From Methylocystis sp. (GTDB taxonomy: Bacteria > Pseudomonadota > Alphaproteobacteria > Rhizobiales > Beijerinckiaceae), in the NCBI GenBank assembly GCA_020252485.1, contig JADCCX010000012.1:124001-188000 (forward strand): DNA of 64,000 nucleotides. The letters run 5' to 3'. Positions 46,557 through 56,723 of the stretch are shown here, in pieces. The notes beneath the pieces were generated by a model, which saw only the letters and a list, made by a program, of their open reading frames with translations, ran no database searches and was not told where the DNA came from. The position numbers were made by a program, and so were the translations under genes. Within the stretch, counting starts at the first letter, position 1. Each line of letters opens with the position of its first letter.

Positions 46557-47161
46557 CAGGATGTCCGAATCACGCCGGACAATCCGGCGACAGCCCGCAG
46601 GATATCACGCGCCTGCCGCCTCGCGCTTGCCATGCCGAGCCCGGTATCCACGATAAAATGCGCGCGGCGGCGCTTTTCAGCATCCGGCATCTGGCGGGAG
46701 CGAATCTGCGCGAAGCGCTCCTCCGTCATGCCCGGACGGGCCAGAACCCGCTGGCGCTGGATTGCGGCGTCGGCGGTGACGACGACAACGGCATCCACCC
46801 GCGCCTCGCCCCCGGTCTCCAGGAGCAGGGGAACATCGAGCACGGCCACGGTCGCACGCTGCGCGGCGGCTTCGGCCAGAAAGGCCTTTTCGGCTTCGCG
46901 GACGAGCGGGTGCACGATAGCTTCAAGCCGCTGCATCGCCGCCGCATCGCCAAGCACCTGTTCGCCCAGCGCCTTCCGGTCGACAACGCCGTCTATCACC
47001 ACGCCGGGAAAAGCCGCCTCGATCAGCGGAGCCGCCTCGCCGGCATAAAGCCGGTGCACCGTGGCATCCGCATCATGGACCGGCACGCCGAGTTCGCGAA
47101 ACATCGCCGCGGTCGTCGATTTGCCCATGCCGATCGAACCGGTGAGGCCAAGCAGCAGCAT
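46556..47161 (-). CDS. coaE: Dephospho-CoA kinase
   Basis: 201 aa. P-loop '[18 protein letters not shown]', '[14 protein letters not shown]', '[16 protein letters not shown]' and '[22 protein letters not shown]' are diagnostic. Last step of coenzyme A synthesis. Lies 3 bp after aroE and overlaps dnaQ by one base: a tightly packed operon. Confidence 0.96.
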   Translation of the reverse strand: MLLLGLTGSIGMGKSTTAAMFRELGVPVHDADATVHRLYAGEAAPLIEAAFPGVVIDGVVDRKALGEQVLGDAAAMQRLEAIVHPLVREAEKAFLAEAAAQRATVAVLDVPLLLETGGEARVDAVVVVTADAAIQRQRVLARPGMTEERFAQIRSRQMPDAEKRRRAHFIVDTGLGMASARRQARDILRAVAGLSGVIRTS

Positions 47162-47164
47162 GGC

Positions 47165-47998
47165 CTAGGCGGCGCCCAGCACATCCGCCTCGACGAGGCG
47201 GGTGAGTTCCGGCGTCACCCGCGGTCGCAGCCCGAACCAGCGCTCGAAGCTCGGCACCGCCTGGTGGAGCAACATCCCCAGCCCGCCGACGACGCGGAGG
47301 CCCCGGGCGGCGGCCGCCTCGATCAGCGGCGTGCGGAGCGGGACATAGACGGCATCGGCCACCACCGTGGCATCGCCCGCCGCGGTGAGCGGCAGATCGA
47401 GCGGAGGCTGGCCGCTCATGCCGAGCGAAGTGGTGTTGACGATGAGACCGGCGCTGCCGACATGCGACGCGGCATCCTGCCATGAGCAGGGGATGACGGC
47501 GCTGCCGAAATCGCGCGCCAGCGCCTCGGCGGCCGCCAATGTCCGGTTGGCGACGATGATGCGCCCCATGCCGCGCGCCAGCAGGCCATGCACGATGGCG
47601 CGCGCCGCGCCGCCGGCTCCCAGCACGAGAGCGACGTCCCGGCACTCGTCCCAGCCCGGCGCCCCGGCGTCAAGGCTCGCGATGAAACCCGCGAAATCCG
47701 TGTTGCCGGCATGGAGCCGGCCATCTTCGAACCAGAACATATTGGCCGCGCCGATGCGGCGGGCGTCAGCGGAGCAATGATCCGCCAGCGCGAGGAGATC
47801 GCGCTTGTGCGGCAGCGTCGCATTGCCGCCCGCATAGCCGAGCGACGGCATCGCCTTGAGGAAAGCCGCGAAATCCTCGGGCTTCACCTCCTCCTTGCTG
47901 TAACTGCCCTCGATCCCATGCAGCTTCAGCCAATAATTGTGAATCATCGGAGAGCGGGAATGCTTGACGGGGTGGCCGATGATGCAGGCTTTCTTCAT
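47165..47998 (-). CDS. aroE: Shikimate dehydrogenase
   Basis: 277 aa. 'IIGHPVKHSRSPMIHNYWL' (substrate), catalytic Lys in 'GGNATLPHKRDLLAL' (NVTxPxK variant with A), NADP motif 'ALVLGAGGAARAIVHGLL' with 'VANRTLAAAEALARDF', 'VNTTSLGMSGQPPLD'. Reduces 3-dehydroshikimate in aromatic amino acid synthesis. Follows maf by 9 bp. Confidence 0.96.
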   Translation of the reverse strand: MKKACIIGHPVKHSRSPMIHNYWLKLHGIEGSYSKEEVKPEDFAAFLKAMPSLGYAGGNATLPHKRDLLALADHCSADARRIGAANMFWFEDGRLHAGNTDFAGFIASLDAGAPGWDECRDVALVLGAGGAARAIVHGLLARGMGRIIVANRTLAAAEALARDFGSAVIPCSWQDAASHVGSAGLIVNTTSLGMSGQPPLDLPLTAAGDATVVADAVYVPLRTPLIEAAAARGLRVVGGLGMLLHQAVPSFERWFGLRPRVTPELTRLVEADVLGAA

Positions 47999-48007
47999 GC
48001 GCGATCC

Positions 48008-48643
48008 CTATTCGGCGACCAGACCGAGACGGCGGAGCTGCGCCAGCGTCTCCAGCATCGGCAGGCCGAGGATCGCCGTATGCTCGCCCGTGATCCGGCG
48101 GAAGAGATGCATGCCCGCACGCTCGAGCTGATAGCCGCCGACGCTGACCCGCACGGCATCGCCCGACACATCGAGATAACGATCGATCATCGCCGGCGAG
48201 AGCCGCCGCATCGTCAGACGCGCGGCGCCGACGAAGCTCACGATCGTCTTGTTGCTGCGGGCGATCACCACGGCCGAATGCAGGACATGCGTGCGGCCCG
48301 AAAGCCGCGACAATTGCTCGGCGGCGGCATCGCGGTCGGCCGGCTTGTGGAGCAGAATCTTGCCGAGCGCCAGCGTCTGATCCGCGCCGATCACAATGCG
48401 GTCCAACACGCGTTTCGAAACGGCGAGCGCCTTGGCATGCGCCAGACTCCGGGCGATCTGATCGGCCGCCACGCCCTGCGCCTCCTGCGGATCGGCGATG
48501 GCGCGCTCATCCACCTCGGGCCGCATGACCTCGACGGGAATGCCGGCCGCCGTCAGCAGCGCGAAGCGCGTGGCGCTTCCCGAGGCCAGCACCAGCGGCT
48601 TGTCGCCAAGCCAGAGCGGATGGAGGTCAGCCGGATCACTCAT
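48008..48643 (-). CDS. maf: Maf-like nucleotide pyrophosphatase
   Basis: 211 aa. 'LVLASGSATRFALLTAAGIPVEV' and 'VIGADQTLALGKILLHKPADRDAAAEQLSRLSGRTHVLHSAVV' are Maf signatures. Family members hydrolyse non-canonical or pyrimidine nucleoside triphosphates. Sits 1 bp downstream of the PPSR gene, so PPSR-maf-aroE-coaE-dnaQ read as one leftward unit from the origin gap. Confidence 0.93.
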   Translation of the reverse strand: MSDPADLHPLWLGDKPLVLASGSATRFALLTAAGIPVEVMRPEVDERAIADPQEAQGVAADQIARSLAHAKALAVSKRVLDRIVIGADQTLALGKILLHKPADRDAAAEQLSRLSGRTHVLHSAVVIARSNKTIVSFVGAARLTMRRLSPAMIDRYLDVSGDAVRVSVGGYQLERAGMHLFRRITGEHTAILGLPMLETLAQLRRLGLVAE

Positions 48644-48644
48644 C

Positions 48645-49475
48645 TCATTGGGCGACCAGGGTCGCCTTGCGGGCGTTGTACCATTCGATGATCGTCGCCG
48701 AGGCCTCCTCGATGGAGCGGCGGGTCACATCGATCACCGGCCAGTCATGGCGCGAGAACAGCCGGCGCGCCTTCGCCATCTCGTCGGCAACCGAATCCTT
48801 ATCGACATAATCCGTGTTGTCGGTCGCGTTCAGGGAGAGGAGGCGGTTCTGCCGGATCTGGATGATCCGATCGGTGCTGGCCACCAGTCCGACGACCAGA
48901 GGCTTCACAAGCGTTTCCAGCTGTGGCGGCGGGCTGATGCCGGGCACGAGCGGGATATTGGCGGTTTTGATGCCGCGGTTGGCGAGATAGATGCTCGTCG
49001 GCGTCTTCGAGGTGCGGCTGATGCCGACGAGCACGACATCGGCCTCCTCGAGATCCTCGGCGAGCTGGCCGTCGTCATGCAGCATCGTGAAATTGAGAGC
49101 ATCGATGCGGCGGAAGTAATCCGCGTTCAGCATGTGCTGCGCGCCCGGCCGCGGCGTTGACACCGCGCCCAGATAGGACTGGATCATGGCGTGGACGGGG
49201 GTCAGCACCGAGAGGCAGGGGCAGCCGGTTTCCTTGCAGGCGGCTTCCAGACGCGCGGAAAGCTCCTGATCGACCAGCGTGAACAGGACCAGGCCGGGCG
49301 CCGCCTCGATCTCGCTGATCACCCGGTCGAGCTGGTCATGCGTCCGCACCAGCGGATAGACATGCTCAATCGAAGCCACGCCCTGATACTGGGCGGCCGC
49401 TGCGCGGCTGACCGCGATCAGGGTTTCACCCGTTGCATCCGAGACGAGATGGAGGTGAAAGTAGTTGCGGCCCAT
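48645..49475 (-). CDS. Pyruvate, phosphate dikinase regulatory protein (PPSR/RP001 family)
   Basis: 276 aa DUF299 bifunctional kinase/phosphorylase. N-terminal '[25 protein letters not shown]' and P-loop '[32 protein letters not shown]' define the family; C-terminal '[20 protein letters not shown]'. It switches PPDK (or PEP synthase) on and off. ATG at 49475 is the only good start. RP001 homologues border the origin opposite hemE in Caulobacter, as here. Confidence 0.94.
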   Translation of the reverse strand: MGRNYFHLHLVSDATGETLIAVSRAAAAQYQGVASIEHVYPLVRTHDQLDRVISEIEAAPGLVLFTLVDQELSARLEAACKETGCPCLSVLTPVHAMIQSYLGAVSTPRPGAQHMLNADYFRRIDALNFTMLHDDGQLAEDLEEADVVLVGISRTSKTPTSIYLANRGIKTANIPLVPGISPPPQLETLVKPLVVGLVASTDRIIQIRQNRLLSLNATDNTDYVDKDSVADEMAKARRLFSRHDWPVIDVTRRSIEEASATIIEWYNARKATLVAQ

Positions 49476-49891
49476 CAAGCGCTTTCCAGGAACAGCGGTC
49501 GAAGCTTCTTGCACAGGGCTGCTATCATGCTGTGGACCGCTGTGCAAAAGGTGAGGCCCCTGCGGCAAGGGCGAAACCCCTGTCCCCGGAGACTGTGATC
49601 GCCTCCCCGTTATGGTTAACAGAGTGTTAACGTCTTGTCCTTCGTCCCCAGCTGGGCCGCGCCGTGCGCTCAGGCTGGAGCGGTGAGCACCTGCAATCAC
49701 GGCAAACCGCTGAAAGTATTTCAGAAAAGGATACGCTAAACTCCCATCTTGTGTAGCGCCGATGGCTGGCCGATGGTCCCGCAAACTGGTGACAAACTGT
49801 GGATGGCTCCGGATTCCGCAACCGGCCTCACCAGACAGAGTCAAAGAAAAAGAGAAAGACCTCTTTCTTGTTAGATAAAGTGAACACCTCC
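49476..49891. other. Candidate chromosomal replication origin (oriC) between PPSR and hemE
   Basis: A 416-bp non-coding gap bounded by divergent PPSR and hemE, the borders of Caulobacter Cori. Signals: GTTAACAGAGTGTTAAC at 49615-49631 (perfect TTAA-N7-TTAA CtrA box); DnaA-box-like TGTGGATGG at 49798-49806 and TGTGGACCG at 49531-49539; direct repeat CAAACTG at 49782 and 49793 (11 bp apart); inverted repeat TTGCACAG/CTGTGCAA at 49509-49516 and 49540-49547; an AT-rich tract at 49839-49882 suitable for unwinding. DnaA boxes are only 6-7 of 9 matches. Confidence 0.65.
49615..49631. promoter_or_regulatory. CtrA-type binding site in the origin gap
   Basis: GTTAACAGAGTGTTAAC holds TTAA-N7-TTAA exactly, with a flanking C on the right as in the extended consensus. 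Each half is itself the palindrome GTTAAC. In Caulobacter such sites let CtrA repress initiation and the hemE promoter. Confidence 0.65.
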
Positions 49892-50917
49892 ATGCCGTCA
49901 CCCTGTCTCCAGAAAGCTCTCAGGGGCGAACGGCAAGCTGTTCCGCCTGTCTGGCTGATGCGCCAGGCTGGCCGCTATCTGCCGGAATATCGGGCGCTCA
50001 GGGCGAAGTCGAAATCCTTCCTGCATTTCTGCTACACGCCCGAATGGGCGATCGAGGTGACGCTGCAGCCGATCCGCCGTTTCGGTTTCGATGCCTCCAT
50101 CATCTTTTCCGATATCCTGACGATTCCGGATGCCCTGCAGCGCAACGTCCGCTTCACCGAGGGCGAGGGACCGGAAATGGATCCGATCACCGATCCGGCC
50201 GTGATCGCGACATTGCGGGATGTCTATAACCCGGAAATCCTGAAGCCCGTTTACGAAGCGGTAGCGGGCGTGAGAGCCGGACTGCCCAAGGAAACGGCGC
50301 TGCTTGGCTTCTGCGGCGCGCCCTGGACGGTGGCGACCTATATGATCGCCGGCAAGGGCACGAAGGAGCAGGCGCCGGCGCGGCTCTTCGCCTATCGGCA
50401 TCCCGTTGCCTTCCAGGCATTGATGGATCTTCTGGTCGATGTCAGTGCGGTGCATCTGATCGCGCAGATCGACGCGGGCGCCGATACGGTGCAGATCTTC
50501 GACAGCTGGGCCAGCGTGCTTCCGGCGGAGCAATTCGACCGTTGGTGCATCCAGCCGGTGAAGGCGCTGGTCGATAAGGTCCGGGCGGCCCGCCCGTATG
50601 CCGGGATTATCGGCTTTCCGCGCGGCGCAACAACCGAGGGGCTGCTGCGATTCGCCTCCGAAACAGATGTCGACGGGCTCTCGATCGATACCGCCGGCGA
50701 TCTGGCCGGCATCGCCGTCAAGGCCGGCCTGCCGACGCTGCAGGGCAACCTTGATCCGCTGGCGTTGGTGGCGGGGGGCGAAGGGCTCGACCGGGCGATC
50801 GACGCCATTCTGGCCGTCGCAGCCGACCGGCCCTTCATCTTCAACTTGGGCCATGGCATCCTGCCTGAAACGCCGATCGCTCATGTGGAGCATCTGCTCA
50901 AGAGAATCCGCGGCTGA
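49892..50917 (+). CDS. hemE: Uroporphyrinogen decarboxylase
   Basis: 341 aa, heme biosynthesis. '[18 protein letters not shown]' (signature 1), '[17 protein letters not shown]' (signature 2), '[14 protein letters not shown]', 'DSWASVLP', 'GNLDPLAL' and '[20 protein letters not shown]'. ATG 49892 is used; an in-frame GTG at 49880 would add four residues. Followed by a long inverted repeat, then hemJ. Confidence 0.96.
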   Translation: MPSPCLQKALRGERQAVPPVWLMRQAGRYLPEYRALRAKSKSFLHFCYTPEWAIEVTLQPIRRFGFDASIIFSDILTIPDALQRNVRFTEGEGPEMDPITDPAVIATLRDVYNPEILKPVYEAVAGVRAGLPKETALLGFCGAPWTVATYMIAGKGTKEQAPARLFAYRHPVAFQALMDLLVDVSAVHLIAQIDAGADTVQIFDSWASVLPAEQFDRWCIQPVKALVDKVRAARPYAGIIGFPRGATTEGLLRFASETDVDGLSIDTAGDLAGIAVKAGLPTLQGNLDPLALVAGGEGLDRAIDAILAVAADRPFIFNLGHGILPETPIAHVEHLLKRIRG

Positions 50918-50999
50918 TTAGGGCGAAAACTCATCAATGGAGGGCGTTTTGATGCGATCAGGGATCAAAAAGCCCTCCATTGATGAGTTTTCGCCCTAA
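50918..50999. repeat. Perfect 28-bp inverted repeat with nested stem between hemE and hemJ
   Basis: 50918-50945 and 50972-50999 are exact reverse complements (TTAGGGCGAAAACTCATCAA... pairing with ...TTGATGAGTTTTCGCCCTAA). Inside the 26-bp loop, TTTTGAT (50947-50953) and ATCAAAA (50964-50970) form a further 7-bp stem. Its left end overlaps the hemE stop codon. No U tract follows, so it is not a standard terminator. Content is AT-richer than the surroundings. Confidence 0.9.
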
Positions 51000-51017
51000 G
51001 CGCGATTCGGATCCGAA

Positions 51018-51443
51018 ATGTATCTCTGGCTGAAAGCGCTGCATCTCATCGCCGTGATCTCGTGGATGGCGGGACTGCTCTATCTGCCGCGGCTGATGAT
51101 CTATCATTGCGCCGCCGAGAAGGGATCTGTGCAATCGGAGACGTTCAAGGTCATGGAACGGCGGCTGTTGAAAGCCATCATGACGCCCGCGATGATCGTA
51201 ACCTGGGTGCTGGGATTGATCCTCGCCTTCGGTTATGTCGGCTTCTCGGGCAACGGCTGGCTCCATGTAAAGCTGGCGCTGGTCGTCGCCCTTTCCGCGG
51301 CCCATGGGTATCAAGCCCGCTGGGTCAGGGAATTCGCCGAGGACCGCAACACGCGCCCGCAGCGCTTCTATCGGATCGCCAACGAGGCGCCGACGGTGCT
51401 GATGATCGCCATCGTTATCCTGGTGATCGTGAAGCCGTTCTGA
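51018..51443 (+). CDS. hemJ: Protoporphyrinogen oxidase HemJ
   Basis: 141 aa, four TM helices: 'WLKALHLIAVISWMAGLLYLPRLMIYH' (with the conserved His and RLMIYH), 'AIMTPAMIVTWVLGLILAFGYV', 'GWLHVKLALVVALSAAHGYQARW', 'APTVLMIAIVILVIVKPF'. Oxidises protoporphyrinogen IX in alphaproteobacteria and cyanobacteria. Standard neighbour of hemE and rho. Confidence 0.95.
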   Translation: MYLWLKALHLIAVISWMAGLLYLPRLMIYHCAAEKGSVQSETFKVMERRLLKAIMTPAMIVTWVLGLILAFGYVGFSGNGWLHVKLALVVALSAAHGYQARWVREFAEDRNTRPQRFYRIANEAPTVLMIAIVILVIVKPF

Positions 51444-51640
51444 AACTGACGGAATTGATCGCGAGCCCATTGCAGTTTTTGCGATTCTGGCCTATCTGGA
51501 CCTTCTCTCCTCAAGGGCTGAACTCCAAGAAGTTCATCAAGGCATTCCGCCGCAGCGGATGTGCTTTCGTTCCAGCGTATAGCCCTGCGCCTCTCCCTCT
51601 CCGGTTTTCAACTTCACTCTCATAGACGGACGTCTCCCAG

Positions 51641-52906
51641 ATGCGGGAAATCAAACTCCAGGACCTCAAAGCCAAATCCCCGACCGAACTGCTCTCCTTC
51701 GCCGAAGAGGTGGAGGTGGAAGGCGCCAGCACTTTGCGCAAGCAGGAGCTGATGTACGCCATCCTCAAGCAGCTCGCCGCCCGCGAGACCGAGATCATCG
51801 GCGAAGGCGTGATCGAGGTGCTGCTCGACGGCTTCGGCTTCATGCGCGCGCCGGACGCCAATTATCTGCCTGGCCCCGACGACATCTATGTCTCGCCGGC
51901 GCAGATCCGGCGCTTCGCGCTCCGGACAGGCGACACCGTCGAAGGCCTGATCCGCAGCCCCAAGGACGGTGAACGCTACTTTGCGCTGCTGAAGGTCAAC
52001 AAGATCAATTTCGAGGAGCCCGAAAAGGCGCGCCACAAGGTCAATTTCGACAATCTGACGCCGCTTTATCCCAACCAGCGGCTGAAGATGGAAATCGAGG
52101 ATCCGACGAAGAAGGATTACTCGTCGCGCGTCATGGATGTGGTGACGCCGGTCGGCAAGGGACAGCGCGCCCTGATCGTGGCGCCGCCCCGCACCGGCAA
52201 GACGGTGCTGCTCCAGAACATCGCCAAATCCGTCGCGGCCAACCATCCCGAATGCTACCTGATCGTGTTGCTGATCGATGAGCGGCCCGAAGAGGTGACC
52301 GACATGCAGCGCTCGGTGAAGGGCGAGGTGATTTCCTCAACCTTCGACGAGCCCGCCACCCGCCACGTGCAAGTGGCTGAAATGGTGATCGAAAAGGCCA
52401 AACGCCTGGTCGAGCATGGCCGCGACGTGGTGATCCTGCTCGATTCGATCACCCGTCTCGGCCGCGCTTACAACACGGTTGTTCCTTCCTCCGGCAAGGT
52501 GCTGACCGGCGGCGTCGACGCCAATGCCCTGCAGCGGCCCAAGCGCTTCTTCGGCGCGGCCCGCAATATCGAGGAGGGCGGCTCGCTGACCATCATCGCC
52601 ACCGCCCTGATCGACACCGGCAGCCGCATGGACGAGGTGATCTTCGAAGAATTCAAGGGCACCGGCAACTCGGAAATCATCCTGGACCGGAAGGTCGCCG
52701 ACAAGCGCGTCTTCCCGGCGATCGACATCACCCGTTCCGGCACCCGCAAGGAAGAGTTGCTCGTGCCGCATGACACGCTCAAGAAGATGTATGTGCTGCG
52801 CCGCATCCTCAACCCGATGGGCACGGTCGATGCGATTGAATTCCTGCTCGACAAGCTCAAGCAGACCAAGGGCAACAGCGACTTCTTCGAGTCGATGAAT
52901 ACCTGA
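51641..52906 (+). CDS. rho: Transcription termination factor Rho
   Basis: 421 aa hexameric RNA helicase. N-terminal '[37 protein letters not shown]', RNA-binding cold-shock-like '[33 protein letters not shown]', Walker A '[15 protein letters not shown]', Walker B '[18 protein letters not shown]', Q/R loops '[34 protein letters not shown]'. No extra insertion. The 197-bp gap before it shows no clear autoregulatory motif. Confidence 0.97.
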   Translation: MREIKLQDLKAKSPTELLSFAEEVEVEGASTLRKQELMYAILKQLAARETEIIGEGVIEVLLDGFGFMRAPDANYLPGPDDIYVSPAQIRRFALRTGDTVEGLIRSPKDGERYFALLKVNKINFEEPEKARHKVNFDNLTPLYPNQRLKMEIEDPTKKDYSSRVMDVVTPVGKGQRALIVAPPRTGKTVLLQNIAKSVAANHPECYLIVLLIDERPEEVTDMQRSVKGEVISSTFDEPATRHVQVAEMVIEKAKRLVEHGRDVVILLDSITRLGRAYNTVVPSSGKVLTGGVDANALQRPKRFFGAARNIEEGGSLTIIATALIDTGSRMDEVIFEEFKGTGNSEIILDRKVADKRVFPAIDITRSGTRKEELLVPHDTLKKMYVLRRILNPMGTVDAIEFLLDKLKQTKGNSDFFESMNT

Positions 52907-52936
52907 ACGCGCTTCGGCTTCGCCGGTCGGGGCCGT

Positions 52937-53464
52937 TCAATAGCCCTCGAAGGCGATCAGGGAGCGGACGGGAATGCCGAGCTTCTCGATCTTCCGGGCG
53001 CCGCCGAGATCGGGCAGATCCACGATGAAGCAGGCGGCGATGATCTCGGCGCCCAGCTGCGTCAGCAGCCGGCAGGCGGCCTCCGCCGTGCCGCCGGTGG
53101 CGATCAGGTCATCGATCAGGATCACCTTTTCGCCGCGCACGACCGCATCCTTGTGCATCTCCATCTGGTCGACGCCATATTCGAGGCTATAGGCGATGCT
53201 GACCGTTTCATGCGGGAGCTTGCCCTTCTTGCGGATGGGGATGAAGCCCGCCGACATCTGATGCGCCACGGCGCCGCCGAGAATGAACCCGCGCGCCTCT
53301 ATGCCGGCGATCTTCGAAACCTTCGAACCCGCGAAAGGCTGGACCAGCGCGTCGATCGCCTGCCGGAAGGCCCGCGCATCGGCGAGCAATGTGGTGATGT
53401 CGCGGAACATCACCCCCTTCTTCGGATAATCGGGAATGGTGCGGATGGAATCCTTGAGGTTCAT
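52937..53464 (-). CDS. apt: Adenine phosphoribosyltransferase
   Basis: 175 aa. '[21 protein letters not shown]', '[19 protein letters not shown]', '[20 protein letters not shown]' and PRPP loop '[17 protein letters not shown]'. Salvages adenine to AMP. Downstream of mtnP by 22 bp: MTA phosphorylase releases adenine that Apt recycles, so the pair makes metabolic sense. ATG 53464 chosen over 53518 by family length. Confidence 0.96.
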   Translation of the reverse strand: MNLKDSIRTIPDYPKKGVMFRDITTLLADARAFRQAIDALVQPFAGSKVSKIAGIEARGFILGGAVAHQMSAGFIPIRKKGKLPHETVSIAYSLEYGVDQMEMHKDAVVRGEKVILIDDLIATGGTAEAACRLLTQLGAEIIAACFIVDLPDLGGARKIEKLGIPVRSLIAFEGY

Positions 53465-53486
53465 GATCTTCCCTGATCGCGTTCTG

Positions 53487-54395
53487 TCACTGTGCGAGCA
53501 CGCGCCCGGCGACGGCATCCAGTTTGGCCATCAGCGCCGGATCGCGATGGGCCGGCGCTGTGATAAGGGCTCCATCGAGCGCATGGTGCGAACCATGCGG
53601 GCATGGCTCGCGCTCTTTCGGGAAATCGGCGGCGAGCCGGGCGATCACCTTCTTCGCGCTGATTGTGTTGGTGTGCATCTGCCTGACCACCATGGCGACA
53701 TCGACGGCATCATGTTCGGGATGCCAGGCGTCGAAATCCGTGACCATGGCCACCATGCAATAAGTGATTTCCGCTTCGCGGGCGAGCTTCGCCTCAGGCA
53801 TCGAGGTCATGCCGATGACGTCGAAACCCTGCGCCTTATAGGCGAGGCTTTCGGCCAGAGTCGAGAATTGCGGGCCCTCCATGCAGACGGCCGTGCCCTG
53901 CATGGAATGGGGTACATTCTCGGCCCGCAAAGCCGCGCCGACGCGGGCCGCCAGCCCCGGGCCGATCGGATGCGCGAACGGAACATGCGCGACGCAGCCG
54001 TTGCCGAAGAATGAGCTATCCCTGAGGAAGGTGCGGTCGACGATTTGATCCACGACCACGAAAGTGCCGGGCGGCAGCTCCGCCTTGTAGGAGCCGACCG
54101 CCGAGAAACAGACGAGATCGGTGACGCCGGCGCGCTTCAGCACATCGATATTGGCCCGGTAGTTGATGCCTGTCGGCGACAGGCGATGGCCCTTGCCATG
54201 CCGGGGCAGGAAGACGACGTCCGTTGCGCCGATGCGCCCCCGGACCAGCCGGTCGGAAGCCTCGCCCCAGGGACTGGCGATCGCTTCCTCGCGGATGCCG
54301 GTGAGGTCGGCGAGATCGTAGAGGCCTGAGCCGCCGATGAGGCCGAGCAGCGCCTTCTCCCTGTGCGGCATCGCCGTCACTGCTTCTTTATCCAT
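53487..54395 (-). CDS. mtnP: S-methyl-5'-thioadenosine phosphorylase
   Basis: About 302 aa. '[18 protein letters not shown]', '[42 protein letters not shown]', '[39 protein letters not shown]' (N-methyl specificity region) and '[12 protein letters not shown]'. Cleaves MTA to adenine and methylthioribose-1-phosphate. Start uncertain: ATG at 54395, 54371 or 54422 are all in frame; family alignment would favour a start near [10 protein letters not shown] (54371). Confidence 0.92.
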   Translation of the reverse strand: MDKEAVTAMPHREKALLGLIGGSGLYDLADLTGIREEAIASPWGEASDRLVRGRIGATDVVFLPRHGKGHRLSPTGINYRANIDVLKRAGVTDLVCFSAVGSYKAELPPGTFVVVDQIVDRTFLRDSSFFGNGCVAHVPFAHPIGPGLAARVGAALRAENVPHSMQGTAVCMEGPQFSTLAESLAYKAQGFDVIGMTSMPEAKLAREAEITYCMVAMVTDFDAWHPEHDAVDVAMVVRQMHTNTISAKKVIARLAADFPKEREPCPHGSHHALDGALITAPAHRDPALMAKLDAVAGRVLAQ

Positions 54396-54452
54396 GCCGC
54401 CCTGCCCATTGCCTCCGCCCATGATGGGTTGCCTGCCGCGAAGCCGTCAAAC

Positions 54453-54475
54453 GAAAAAGGCTCCCGAAGGAGCCT
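54453..54475 (-). terminator. Rho-independent terminator of petABC
   Basis: On the minus strand AGGCTCC-TTCG-GGAGCCT forms a perfect 7-bp stem with a tetraloop, followed by TTTTTCG. It lies 27 bp past the petC stop. Confidence 0.9.
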
Positions 54476-54501
54476 CGTTCATCGCGTGACGGCGCAGCCG
54501 G

Positions 54502-55374
54502 TCAATGGGCGTTGGCGGCCTTGCCGCCCTTGCCCTTCACATCCGCCCAGAGCTTCTTCTTGGTGAAATAGACGAGGCTGGCGAAGACGAGCAGGAAGAT
54601 CATCACCCGGAAGCCGAGCTGCTTGCGCTCCTCGAGCTTGGGTTCGGCAGCCCACATCATGAAGGCGGAGACATCCTTGGCGTATTGCGCCGCGGTTGCG
54701 GGCGTTCCGTCCGTATATTCGACGACGCCATCAACGAGAGGATTGGCCATGGCGATCTTCTGACCCGGCATGAATGTGTTGAAGTTCAGCCCGTCCTCGA
54801 CGACCATGCCGGGCGGCGGATCGACATAGCCCAGAGCGAGCAGGGCGTAGATGTAGTCAACACCGGATTCCTGGTAGGTGAAGCCCGGCAGTGCATCGAT
54901 CACAAAGCCGGGAAAGCCGACGCGGTAGGTGCGGGCCTTCGCGAGCAGCGAGAAATCGGGAGGCAGGGCGCCGTTATTGGCCAGCCGCTGCGCCACCGTA
55001 TTGGGGTAAGGCGACGGGAAACGATCCGAAGGACGGGCCGGGCGCTCGAACATCTCGCCCTTGTCGTTCGGGCCATCCATCACCGGGATCGGCCATTTGG
55101 CCGCCAATTCGCGGATCTGCTCGGGCTTGAACTCAGGCCCGCCCTTCTCCGACAGATTGCGGAACGAGAGCTTCGTCATCGTATGGCAGGCCGCGCAGAC
55201 TTGCTGATAGACCTGGAAGCCGCGCTGCAGCTGGTTGTTGTCATAGCTGCCCATCATACCGGCGAAGGACCATTTCTGGCGCGGCGGCGTAGCGGTTTCG
55301 CCGGCGGCCATCGCGGCCGTTGCACCGAGAGCGAGCGCCAGCGCGAGACCGCTGGCTTTGAGGAAGGCGTTCAT
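54502..55374 (-). CDS. petC: Ubiquinol-cytochrome c reductase, cytochrome c1
   Basis: 290 aa. Signal peptide MNAFLKASGLALALALGATAAMA; heme motif 'VYQQVCAACHTM' (CxxCH); 'GLNFNTFMPGQKIAMANPL' carries the axial Met region; C-terminal anchor 'VMIFLLVFASLVYFTKKKLW'. Separate from cytochrome b, unlike the fused FbcH of Bradyrhizobium. Third gene of petABC; start 55374 overlaps none, the petB stop is 23 bp upstream. Confidence 0.95.
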   Translation of the reverse strand: MNAFLKASGLALALALGATAAMAAGETATPPRQKWSFAGMMGSYDNNQLQRGFQVYQQVCAACHTMTKLSFRNLSEKGGPEFKPEQIRELAAKWPIPVMDGPNDKGEMFERPARPSDRFPSPYPNTVAQRLANNGALPPDFSLLAKARTYRVGFPGFVIDALPGFTYQESGVDYIYALLALGYVDPPPGMVVEDGLNFNTFMPGQKIAMANPLVDGVVEYTDGTPATAAQYAKDVSAFMMWAAEPKLEERKQLGFRVMIFLLVFASLVYFTKKKLWADVKGKGGKAANAH

Positions 55375-55397
55375 GTTCTTGTCCCTGGTCCCTGACC

Positions 55398-56702
55398 TCA
55401 ACCCTTGGTTTCGGGCGATGCGGCCGCCCCGGCCGGCAGGCCATGCCCGCCGCCCAGCACCGAATCGGCGATGGAGGAGGGAAGAGCGAGCGGCTTTTCG
55501 AACAGCCCGAGCAGCGGAAGAATGATCAGGAAATGCGCGAAATAGTAGATGGTCAGGATCTGGCCGAACCCGACCATGGTCAGCACGGTGTTGTCACCGA
55601 ATTTCAGCACCGGCGCTGCCGTATCCTGAGAGCCGACCCAGCCAAGCAGGACCGTGACGGCGACAAACACCCAGAAGAAGATGCGGAACGCCGGGCGGTA
55701 GCTGCCGGAACGGACCTTTGACGTATCCAGCCAGGGCAGGAAGGCGAGGATAAGGACGGCAGACCCCATGGCGATAACGCCGCCGAGCTTGTCCGGGATC
55801 GAACGCAGGATGGCGTAGAAGGGCAGGAAGTACCATTCCGGCACGATGTGGGCGGGCGTCTTCAGCGGATCGGCCATGATGTAATTGTCGGGATGGCCGA
55901 GCTGGTTCGGCTGATAGAAGACGAAGAACAGCAGGAAGATGAAGAAGCAGCAGAGCGCGAAACCGTCCTTGATGGTGGCGTAGGGCGTGAACGGCACGGT
56001 GTCCTTCTTCAGGTTCCTCACCTCGACGCCGGTCGGATTGTTCTGACCCACCACATGCAGCGCCCAGACGTGGAGGATGACGACGCCGAAGATCATGAAG
56101 GGCAGCAGGAAATGCAGTGAGAAGAAGCGGTTCAGCGTCGGGTTCGCGACGGAGTAACCGCCCCAGAGCCAGGTGACGACGGTCTCGCCCACGATCGGGA
56201 TGGCCGAGAAGAGGTTGGTGATCACCACCGCGCCCCACAGCGACATTTGCCCCCAGGGCAGGACGTAGCCCATGAAGGCCGTGGCCATCATCAGCAGAAA
56301 GATCACCACGCCGAGTATCCAGAGCACCTCCCTCGGCGCCTTGTAGGAACCGTAATACATGCCGCGGAAGATATGGAGGTAGACGGCGAAGAAGAACATA
56401 TGGGCGCCGTTCATATGCAGATAGCGGATCAGCCAGCCGAAATTCACGTCGCGCATGATGTGCTCGACCGAGGCGAAGGCGAAATCCACATGCGGCGTAT
56501 AATGCATCGCCAGCACGACGCCGGTGAGGATCTGCGACACCAGCATGACGGTGAGGATGCCGCCGAAGGTCCAGAAGTAGTTGAGATTCTTCGGCGTCGG
56601 ATAGGCGATGAAGGAGGAGTGGAAGAGGCCGATGATCGGGATGCGCGACTCCAGCCATTTGGCGGCTTTGGACGTCGGTACGTAGGTCGAATGCCCTTGC
56701 AT
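55398..56702 (-). CDS. petB: Ubiquinol-cytochrome c reductase, cytochrome b
   Basis: 434 aa, eight or nine TM helices. Heme ligand His pairs lie in '[29 protein letters not shown]' and '[23 protein letters not shown]'. Qo site '[28 protein letters not shown]' and '[18 protein letters not shown]' (PEWY) are intact. Core of complex III. Confidence 0.97.
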   Translation of the reverse strand: MQGHSTYVPTSKAAKWLESRIPIIGLFHSSFIAYPTPKNLNYFWTFGGILTVMLVSQILTGVVLAMHYTPHVDFAFASVEHIMRDVNFGWLIRYLHMNGAHMFFFAVYLHIFRGMYYGSYKAPREVLWILGVVIFLLMMATAFMGYVLPWGQMSLWGAVVITNLFSAIPIVGETVVTWLWGGYSVANPTLNRFFSLHFLLPFMIFGVVILHVWALHVVGQNNPTGVEVRNLKKDTVPFTPYATIKDGFALCCFFIFLLFFVFYQPNQLGHPDNYIMADPLKTPAHIVPEWYFLPFYAILRSIPDKLGGVIAMGSAVLILAFLPWLDTSKVRSGSYRPAFRIFFWVFVAVTVLLGWVGSQDTAAPVLKFGDNTVLTMVGFGQILTIYYFAHFLIILPLLGLFEKPLALPSSIADSVLGGGHGLPAGAAASPETKG

Positions 56703-56723
56703 GATGATCTGTCCCGTTTGTCG

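Noticed and set aside
50918-50999. Rho-independent terminator after hemE
   Set aside because: The stem is very long and no T-run follows either arm, so the intrinsic-terminator model does not fit.
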